Origin: Pogonophryne albipinna
Lineage: Eukaryota; Chordata; Actinopteri; Perciformes; Artedidraconidae
DNA: 64,000 nucleotides
Direction: 5' to 3'
NCBI GenBank assembly: GCA_028583405.1
Contig: JAPTMU010000270.1
Coordinates: forward strand, 138,972 to 202,971
Within the stretch, counting starts at the first letter, position 1. Every line of letters begins with the position of its first letter. Below the pieces are notes generated by a model. The model did no database searches. It was given only the letters and a program-made list of their open reading frames with translations, and had not been told where the DNA came from. This document shows, one piece after another, positions 56,501 through 64,000 of this stretch. Both the position numbers and the translations under genes were made by a program.

Positions 56501-59500
56501 TGATCACTTTTTATCGATTATTAATAGACATGCCCCCCTTAGAAAATTCAGAGTTAAGAATAGGAACACTCCATGGTTTAGGGAACTATCTGATCTCATT
56601 CATGATCGCAATAAGCAATGGTCCTTAGCTAGAAAGTCTAACACTAGTGATGACTGGCTTCTTTTTCGTGTCCTCAGAAATAAATGTTCAGCCCTTATTA
56701 AAAAAGCTAAAGCTGATTACTATCTGAGCTTAACCACTGATTGTTTTAATGACCATTCCAAGTTCTGGAAAACAATTAAATCACTTCAGAACAAGAAGGT
56801 TTCTAGTTTCCCACAGAAGCTGAAGGTCAGTGATTCTTTTATTTCAGATTCAGATGGTATGGCTAATGCTTTCAATGCTCACTTCAAAAAGGCTGGTCAC
56901 ATGTTTGATGAGCAAAGTCATGACTCTCTAAATGGTCGTACTCACAGCCCTAGTCAAGAGATGAACTCCCCTGTTTTTGATTGAGCTTATTTCTCGGTCT
57001 CTGAAGTCTTACAGGGTTTGCACTCAATTGACTGATCCTAAAAAGTCTGACGCCCTCGACCCGTTCTTTTAAAAATTGCAGCTCAGATTATAGCACAACC
57101 AGTAACTGATATTTTTAACCTCTCCCTGTCCACTCACACACTGCCAGCTGTGTGGAAGCAAGCTCTGGTATCGCCCTCTTGAAAGCTGGTGATCCCACGG
57201 AGTTAAATAACTATCGTCCTATCTCAAATCTTTCTGTGTTATCAAAGATTCTTGAGTCCCTAGTTTCTACTCAGCTAAAGCTCTTTTTAAATTCACACAA
57301 CATCCTTAACCCTATGCAATCTGGATTCAGATCAAAGCACAGTACTGTGACTGCCGGTCTGAAAGTCTTAGACGATATTAAGGCTGCTTTGGATAAGAAA
57401 TCGTTTTGTGTTGCATTGTTTATTGACCGAGCCAAAGCATTTGACACTAGATCACCACATTCTGTCTAATGTTATGTTGGTGTCTCGTTTCGGTCATAAT
57501 GCCATTTGCTGGTTTCAGAGTTATCTAACCGACCGTACTCAATGCGTCAGGTTGGGTAGTACTGTCTCTGAGCCTGTCACCTTGGAGAAGGGAGTTCCAC
57601 AGGGCTCTATTTTGGGGCCTTTGCTCTTTTTATTATATGTAAACAATATTTGTAATCAGATACCATTTTCTACCTATCATATGTATGCTGATGACACTAT
57701 TGTATACTCATGTGCTCCTTCTCTGGATATGGCCGTTTCCAATTTAAAATCTGATGTCATCACGCTGCAGCAGCGCTTCTTGATTCCAAACTGCTTTTGA
57801 ACAGTAAGAAAACCAAAGCAATGCTTTTTGCTCCCAAGTCAGCGTCCTCTTGCCTCTCCATTGACACCCTTGATGGCGTCTCTGTTGAGTTTGTCGATGC
57901 CTACAAATATCTTGGCTTTTGGTTGGACAGTAATCTGAACTTCAAACACCATATTGAAGTTCTAACAAAGAAATTGAAATTTACTCTTGGCTTCCTTTTC
58001 AGACTTAAATGTTGTTTTTCAACGTCATCCCATAAAAGGTTGGTCTCTGGCTTATTCCTGTCCCAGCTGGACTACGGTGAGACCATCTATAGATGTGCCT
58101 GTCCCTCTGTTTGGGTCAAACCTGACCCACTCTACCATGCTGCACTGCGTCTTGGAATGACCTTCAATCACGCCTCAAACTGAGGGCACTTGTCTCAATA
58201 GCATGTTTTAGATTGAAGTTGTCTGAGGTCCTTACCACCAGCTGCTCTTGCAGTGATAAGCAGCACCTTTCTTACTGTCCTAATGTGCTCAATGTAGTGA
58301 CTGCTTTTTCCTCTTTTGTTTTCTTAGTTATGTTCTCTGTATTTTATATGTCTGTGTTCTGTGTCACGTTGCTGCCTTCTTGGCCAGGTCAGCTTTGAAC
58401 ATGACATTTTATCTCAATGCTTTTATCTGTTTGAATAAAGGTTAAATAAAAAAATGTGATGATGTGCTCTCAGCTTTCTGGAGCAGTTCCAACATCAGTC
58501 TATTTGTGATGATATGTGCATGTATTTTAATGTGTACTATGATTTATACGTACATGTGGAACTGCAGGACGGAGACAGAACACATTTCCTTACGGGGACA
58601 ATAAAGTACATCGTATCGTACCATTTAGCTCTTTTTCTGGATGTATTCAGGATTATCTTGTTGACGCCGTGGAACTCAAACACCTGCAGAGATACGTGTC
58701 GCAGGTAGAAGTAGTACGGTGTGACACAGCCTGCTAAGCATCTGCACAGTTGGGAAGTTCTGCCGTCTCCACACCGCTCCGGTACCTGAGGTGGTTTATA
58801 GAGATACTGAAACACCTCTCCTGTGTTCCCAGGCGCTCCGGTACCTGAGGTGGTTTATAGAGATACTGAAACACCTCTCCTGTGTTCCCAGGCGCTCCGG
58901 TACCTGAGGTGGTTTATAGAGATACTGAAACACCTCTCCTGTGTTCCCAGGCGCTCCGGTACCTGAGGTGGTTTATAGAGATACTGAAACACCTCTCCTG
59001 TGTTCCCAGGCGCTCCGGTACCTGAGGTGGTTTATAGAGATACTGAAACACCTCTCCTGTGTTCCCAGGCGCTCCGGTACCTGAGGTGGTTTATAGAGAT
59101 ACTGAAACACCTCTCCTGTGTTCCCAGGCGCTCCGGTACCTGAGGTGGTTTATAGAGATACTGAAACACCTCTCCTGTGTTCCCAGGCGCTCCGGTACCT
59201 GAGGTGGTTTATAGAGATACTGAAACACCTCTCCTGTGTTCCCAGGCGCTCCGGTACCTGAGGTGGTTTATAGAGATACTGAAACACCTCTCCTGTGTTC
59301 CCAGGCGCTCCGGTACCTGAGGTGGTTTATAGAGATACTGAAACACCTCTCCTGTGTTCCCAGGCGCTCCGGTACCTGTCAGAGTGTCGCTGGAACCAGG
59401 AGAAGCTGCAGGGAGAGCTGGGGATGATGCTGAGTCTGCAGAGCGTCATCCAGAAGTGAGTCTGAGGCAACAAACCAAAACACAGCAGCGCTCCTGAGGG

Positions 59501-62500
59501 AAATGCTTACTATCCAATCCAACTTCATTTATACAGCACATTTAAGAACAACAGAGTGCTGTACATCAATACATGTATAGAAAGCAGCATACATACATTT
59601 AGACAAAACGAATGTAAAAGCACGAGACGATAAAACCATGCTTAGCCACAGACTGAGAAAGTCTCATGCACGATGTCAAAACATTTCAAAACAGAACGAA
59701 ATAGAAAAACAACATTTAGAAAAACACAGACTATCAGTGCACACAAAAGTACCAACAACATACACAAAGGGGTTTGACAAGTGAGGGGGGGGGGGACACA
59801 CACAGGGTCTGGGGGTCCTGCACCTGAAAAATGATCTTTATTTTAATCCCATTTCCTGCATTTCTACCAACATTTAGGGAATGAGTTGTTGAATGAATTG
59901 TTGAATGAGTTGTTGAATGAATTGTTGAATGAGTTGTTGAATGAATTGTTGAATGAATTGTTGAATGAATTGTTGAATGAATTGTTGAATGAATTGTTGA
60001 ATGAGTTGTTGAATGAATTGTTGAATGAGTTGTTGAATGAGTTGTTGAATGAATTGTTGAATGAGTTGTTGAATGAATTGTTGAATGAGTTGTTGAATGA
60101 ATTGTTGAATGAGTTGTTGAATGAATTGTTGAATGAATTGTTGAATGAGTTGTTGAATGAGTTGTTGAATGAATTGTTGAATGAGTTGTTGAATGAATTG
60201 TTGAATGAATTGTTGAATGAGTTGTTGAATGAATTGTTGAATGAGTTGTTGAATGAATTGTTGAATGAATTGTTGAATGAGTTGTTGAATGAGTTGTTGA
60301 ATGAGTTGTTGAATGAATTGTTGAATGAGTTGTTGAATGAGTTGTTGAATGAGTTGTTGAATGAGTTGTTGAATGAATTGTTGAATGAGTTGTTGAATGA
60401 ATTGTTGAATGAGTTGTTGAATGAATTGTTGAATGAGTTGTTGAATGAATTGTTGAATGAGTTGTTGAATGAATTGTTGAATGAGTTGTTGAATGAATTG
60501 TTGAATGAGTTGTTGAATGAATTGTTGAATGAATTGTTGAATGAATTGTTGAATGAGTTGTTGAATGAATTGTTGAATGAGTTGTTGAATGAATTGTTGA
60601 ATGAGTTGTTGAATGAATTGTTGAATGAGTTGTTGAATGAGTTGTTGAATGAGCTGTTGAATGAGTTGTTGAATGAGTTGTTGAATTGTTGAATGAGTTG
60701 TTGAATGAATTGTTGAATGAATTGTTGAATGAGTTGTTGAATGAATTGTTGAATGAGTTGTTGAATGAATTGTTGAATGAGTTGTTGAATGAATTGTTGA
60801 ATGAATTGTTGAATGAGTTGTTGAATGAATTGTTGAATGAGTTGTTGAATGAATTGTTGAATGAGTTGTTGAATGAATTGTTGAATGAATTGTTGAATGA
60901 ATTGTTGAATGAGTTGTTGAATGAATTGTTGAATGAGTTGTTGAATGAATTGTTGAATGAGTTGTTGAATGAATTGTTGAATGAATTGTTGAATGAATTG
61001 TTGAATGAGTTGTTGAATGAGTTGTTGAATGAGCTGTTGAATGAGTTGTTGAATGAGTTGTTGAATTGTTGAATGAGTTGTTGAATGAATTGTTGAATGA
61101 ATTGTTGAATGAGTTGTTGAATGAATTGTTGAATGAATTGTTGAATGAGTTGTTGAATGAATTGTTGAATGAGTTGTTGAATGAATTGTTGAATGAATTG
61201 TTGAATGAGTTGTTGAATGAATTGTTGAATGAGTTGTTGAATGAATTGTTGAATGAATTGTTGAATGAATTGTTGAATGAATTGTTGAATGAATTGTTGA
61301 ATGAGTTGTTGAATGAATTGTTGAATGAGTTGTTGAATGAATTGTTGAATGAATTGTTGAATGAATTGTTGAATGAATTGTTGAATGAGTTGTTGAATGA
61401 ATTGTTGAATGAGTTGTTGAATGAACCGCTCGAAACCGCTGGAGACGCTGTAGTACGTATTTTGTGGCTGTACTTCCGCCACAAAATACAGCAACGATTA
61501 AGACCCCCGAGCATGGGCATAAGGCATAAACAAACAAACAAGTATCATGGTCAGTAGCGTCTGGAGCACCAACGCAACCCTGTGATCCGCCATTGTTGTT
61601 GTTGTTGTTGGCGAAACGCATCAGCAATGACGCGGGGTGAGCAGGAGAGGCGGGGCTTTGGCGTCATCGTTTTCAGGGATTGATCGTATAGGGCGTACAC
61701 ACGGAGCCACAAACGTTTCCTCTCCAGACTAACCCACTTTGGGAGCCGGTTTCAAAGTGTATCGGTTTCGGAGCGCTCCGTTTCGGCTTCGTGTGGACGA
61801 ACCGTCTATACGATAAAGACCTTTAGTGGATGCAACTGAAATCGTCTCCGTGTGGACGGGGCCTCAGTTTCCACTCAGTTTTATTTTCTGCTTTTATTTA
61901 TGGTTTTGTTTTCGGTCCAAAAGGCCCGTCGGCCCGTCGGGAAAGACCAGACGGCCACTCGAGGCGCCAGAGGACAGACAGTCGTCACAGACTGATGCAG
62001 AAAGGGGATCATCAGCTTCTTGTAATGGATTACATTTTTAAAGTAACTGTCGTGGCTTCCTCCTTGTTTTTCTATCAAGCCACTAGACGCCTTAAACAGA
62101 CATGTTTACTCGTTTTCTTTCCTTTATATTACTCACAGTTGAAGAGTTGTTTGGATGATATTATGCGATGTGTTTGCTCAAAATAAAACAACAAACTTTT
62201 ACACCTGCAACAAAGAAAAGAGGCCTTTACAATGTTCAAAACAAAGAGGCAAAACTCAAATAAAATAACAAACAACTGAGGTATTCTTTCGTTCTTGATA
62301 AGGCTTGTATAACTTGATAACTTAAAGCATACATGCCAAACTCAAGGCCCGGGGGCCAAAATCCGGCCCGTGGTGGATTTAATTTTGGCCCGCAACATTC
62401 TGGCCCGCCGGTATATTGCACACACACCTTCACTCAATCAGAGCCTGAGCCCAAACGTTGATGAACCTACACCCAAGATGAGATGCCAAGTATCTGGCTT

Positions 62501-63249
62501 AGTCACAGCAGCACTGAGTTTCAATGGATGTTTCCTTTTTCTGTTCTTGAGACAACAGGAGGGCGAGTTTGTTTGTTTCTTTGAGGGAAATCGTTTTGTT
62601 GAAGCTGTTGTTGGCCTGTGGGAAAATGTACTCATAAGAAATGACTCTGGAAAAGCTGCAGATAGAGCCATAAGAAATGAAAGCAACTGATTATTTAATG
62701 TTGTTTTTATAGGCACTAATTGAAGCTTTGTTAGTTCCAGGTTTAATATGTTCAATAATTTTTGCAATAAACGTTGAACCAGTCCGGCCCTCGACTAGCA
62801 CCCATTTTTAAATGTTGGCCCTCTGTGTATTTGAGTTTGACCCCCCTGACTTAAAGGGTAAACAGTAAAAACTGTTCCTCAACAGCATCTTTCTAGCAAG
62901 TCGCGCCTCACTGTCACTTTAGAGGAGGCGCCGTGGGAATTGTAGTCTTTTATACCGTGTTGACTACAGACGTCAAAATGAGGCGGCCTTTCTTATCAAA
63001 AACTAAATACTGTCTCTAACAGTAACCCTCCCTCCCTCCCTCCCTCCCTCCCTGTGTCCCTGCAGCTCCACGACCCCCGGAGAGACGCGCCTCCTGGCCT
63101 CTGAGATCTCCTCTCTCCTCTCCTCCTCCTCCTCCTCCTCTCAGCCTGAAGAGAGGCTCAGCTCCAGGCGCCGGGCCCAGTTCTTCCTGGGGTCCAACAA
63201 CAAGAGGGCCAAGACCGTCACCCTGCACATCCAGGGGCTGGACGACTGG
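51841..63249 (+). CDS. armc1: armadillo repeat-containing protein 1, 5' part
   Basis: Exons: 5' UTR exon ending at 51901 (cacctccacag|gtgagc, tentative); 53281-53493 with ATG at 53311; 59364-59455; 63066 to about 63249. Phases fit: 0 after 53493, 2 after 59455. Encodes [40 protein letters not shown], then [30 protein letters not shown], and [13 protein letters not shown], a poly-Ser stretch, [20 protein letters not shown] and HIQGLDD. These match vertebrate ARMC1, a small armadillo-like protein linked to mitochondrial outer-membrane and MICOS-type complexes. About 150 of roughly 280 residues lie here; the rest is beyond 64000. The last donor (tgg|gtgggc) is uncertain. Confidence 0.9.
51902..52737. 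other. armc1 intron, unique-looking
   Basis: AT-rich, no exon seen. Contains imperfect repeats of (t/a)atctcagaat(c/t) between 52195 and 52350. Confidence 0.4.
52738..53040. mobile_element. TTAA-family MITE fragment
   Basis: Starts ttaaaggtcccctattacac and continues tctcagatatat..caccaaacagatca, paralleling the left part of the element at 21764. The other end was not found. A G-run of 19-20 bp lies at about 52997-53016. Confidence 0.65.
53502..53551. repeat. (CA)n microsatellite
   Basis: CA tract just after the donor of the first coding armc1 exon. Confidence 0.95.
53616..56300. mobile_element. TTAA-family MITE in armc1 intron, expanded by a minisatellite
   Basis: Begins TTAAAGGTCTCCTATCCTGC. 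Sequence before and after the minisatellite (ctgatgtcttctctacatca ... gtcaggaaataaacccctct, cacatctctaaaaacaggg) is colinear with the complement of the right half of the element at 21764-24566. The distal end is lost near 56300, next to a LINE. Confidence 0.82.
53640..55945. repeat. 2.3-kb minisatellite GTGATGTCTTCTC..TGTCAGGAGACTCAC
   Basis: Units of about 51-66 bp: gtgatgtcttctctWcatca, ccatgtgtccccggtgtg (once or more), tcaggagactcac(t/a)aa. The 3' half has TCTCAAAG variants and extra gtgtcaccat insertions, giving a two-zone array with higher-order 227-bp copies (e.g. 54190 and 54417). Long frames across it are artefacts. Confidence 0.97.
56340..58456 (+). mobile_element. CR1/L2/Rex1-group LINE, 5'-truncated, decayed
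   Basis: Endonuclease-RT linker ([19 protein letters not shown], near 56530), RT fingers ([30 protein letters not shown]), palm ([20 protein letters not shown]) and YADDTIVYS near 57690, then [16 protein letters not shown] and LDYGETIY. Frameshifts near 57110, 57450 and 57795. Tail gaataaaggttaaataaaa at 58432-58450. Inserted in the armc1 intron at or near the MITE end. Confidence 0.85.
58457..58774. other. armc1 intron, retroelement-tail fragment
   Basis: ttccttacggggacaataaag near 58590 resembles the 3' end of a common fish LINE/SINE. No exon. Confidence 0.45.
58775..59363 (+). repeat. 59-bp minisatellite carrying the armc1 3' splice site
   Basis: Ten head-to-tail, essentially identical 59-bp units. 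Each full junction holds cctgtgttcccag|gcgctccggtacctgag, i.e. the intron end, AG, and the first 15 bases of the real exon at 59364. Acceptor AGs at 58831, 58890, 58949, 59008, 59067, 59126, 59185, 59244 and 59303 precede the true one at 59362. Confidence 0.97.
59456..59880. other. armc1 intron, fish repeat-like sequence
   Basis: 59505-59720 (tccaacttcatttatacagc..gtgctgtacatcaata) looks like a common non-coding fish repeat. A G-run lies near 59785. No exon. Confidence 0.45.
59881..61424. repeat. 12-bp satellite TTGTTGAATGAR
   Basis: About 128 copies with an A/G toggle at the last base; rare gagctg variants at 60651 and 61031. A 4-bp-short unit (ttgaattgttgaatg) at about 60682 and 61061 marks a 380-bp higher-order duplication. 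Open frames in several phases on both strands ([12 protein letters not shown]) follow from the 12-bp period and are not genes. Confidence 0.98.
61425..62327. other. armc1 intron with hAT-like MITE end
   Basis: gaaatcgtctccgtgtggacggggcctcag near 61838-61866 is the terminus of a common fish hAT-type MITE; its partner end was not located with certainty. (TTG)n at about 61592-61610. Remainder unassigned. Confidence 0.45.
62328..62848. mobile_element. non-autonomous hAT-type element, 521 bp
   Basis: Flanked by acttaaag at 62320-62327 and 62849-62856. Ends: catacatgccaaactcaagg and, inverted, cagggggg-tcaaactcaaat. Contains the familiar ggcccgggggccaaaatccg subterminal sequence. No transposase. 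Confidence 0.85.
62849..63065 (+). other. armc1 intron end with CCCT pyrimidine tract
   Basis: (CCCT)n at 63026-63053 followed by gtgtccctgcag supplies the acceptor for the exon at 63066. Confidence 0.6.
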
Positions 63250-63275
63250 GTGGGCTTCAGCATGTGACCAGACGG

Positions 63276-64000
63276 GGGGGGGGGGGGGGGGGGGGGTTAA
63301 AGGTCTCCTATCTTGCAAAATGCCCTTTTTCATGTCTTTAATACAAGAGAAAACGAGTTTGAGCTCCATACTGTTTCAGAAATAGTCCTTGAAGGGGGGC
63401 TGGGCGACTGGGTGGGCTTCATGATGTACACCAGGGCTATTCCATTAGTTTGGAATGCGGCCCGGTTGAAAAAGATGGCTTGCAATATGAGCAATCACAG
63501 AGCTTCAGATGCAGTACAGGGAGGCGGGGTTTATGGGATGTTAACCTGTGTTCTGATTGGTAGAGGAGGGGGTATTATGGGATGTTAACCTGTGTTCTGA
63601 TTGGTAGAGGAGGGGTATTATGGGATGTTAACCTGTGTTCTGATTGGTAGAGGAGGGGTATTATGGGATGTTAACATGTGTTCTGATTGGTAGAGGAGGG
63701 GTATTATGGGATGTTAACCTGTGTTCTGATTGGTAGAGGAGGGGGTATTATGGGATGTTAACCTGTGTTCTGATTGGTAGAGGAGGGGGTATTATGGGAT
63801 GTTAACCTGTGTTCTGATTGGTAGAGGAGGGGTATTATGGGATGTTAACCTGTGTTCTGATTGGTAGAGGAGGGGTATTATGGGATGTTAACCTGTGTTC
63901 TGATTGGTAGAGGAGGGGTATTATGGGATGTTAACGTGTGTTCTGATTGGTAGAGGCGGGGTTTATGGGATGTTAACCTGTGTTCTGATTGGTAGAGGAG
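63276..64000. repeat. TTAA-family MITE fragment with 44-45-bp minisatellite
   Basis: After a G-run (63276-63295), ttaaaggtctcctatcttgc begins another member of the TTAA family. From about 63525 to the window end there are about ten copies of gggatgttaacctgtgttct..gattggtagaggaggggtatta, continuing beyond 64000. Confidence 0.88.

Noticed and set aside
59734..61627. Open frames of 555-587 codons on - and 268 codons on + over the 12-bp satellite
   Set aside because: They consist only of repeated Ile-Gln-Gln, Asn-Ser-Phe, Thr-His-Ser or Leu-Asn-Glu units dictated by a 12-bp period; no splice sites, domain or start context.

Overview
This is repeat-dense teleost (bony fish) DNA, probably from a spiny-rayed lineage. 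The signs are Rex3-type RTE LINEs with (GATG)n tails, L2-clade LINEs, a DIRS1-type element, TTAA-flanked MITEs, several hAT elements, a tRNA-derived SINE, long CA and CT microsatellites and a teleost-type T-cell receptor V segment. Host-gene content is small: an ARMC1 homologue on + (about 51.85 kb to beyond the window), one TRAV-like V segment on - with leader and recombination signal (31.08-31.55 kb), a THAP-domain multi-exon gene on - (7.5-21.4 kb), and a broken P2X7-C-terminal-domain-like gene on + (4.8-6.6 kb).

Layout. 0.86-4.25 kb: near full-length but decayed Rex3 (-). 4.8-6.6 kb: P2X7 ballast-like pseudogene. 7.5-21.4 kb: THAP/ETQTD gene, a candidate domesticated or mobile Kolobok-like DDE protein. 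Its large intron holds a nested stack: a hAT element (TSD ataaatat) carrying a Rex3 in its 5' tip (TSD aaatattagggct) and a P-element-like transposon in its body (TSD gcctaccc), and inside the P element's first THAP exon a second hAT (TSD gattagag). 21.8-24.6 kb: a TTAA element with an internally deleted Rex3 and a small MITE inside. 25.3-27.0 kb: CA microsatellite and a 28-40-bp minisatellite. 27.0-31.0 kb: two L2-type LINEs (-), one with a long open frame. 31.1-31.55 kb: TRAV-like segment. 32.0-44.4 kb: decayed endogenous retrovirus (+) with both LTRs, interrupted in pol by an internally deleted piggyBac. 45.7-50.9 kb: DIRS1-like element (-) with its inverted terminal repeats and internal complementary region still legible.

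51.85-64 kb: ARMC1. Four exons (one untranslated) are visible. Its introns contain a TTAA MITE that has grown a 2.3-kb minisatellite from its own sequence, a LINE, a 59-bp minisatellite that has copied the ARMC1 3' splice site nine times directly upstream of the real exon, a 1.5-kb 12-bp satellite, a hAT with 8-bp TSD and another minisatellite.

There is no operon-like or prokaryotic organisation. The main biological interest is the readable order of nested insertions, the splice-site-bearing minisatellite in ARMC1, and the unusual cysteine arrangement in the TRAV segment. All exon calls were made by eye from splice signals, reading phase and remembered family motifs; no alignment or database search was run.
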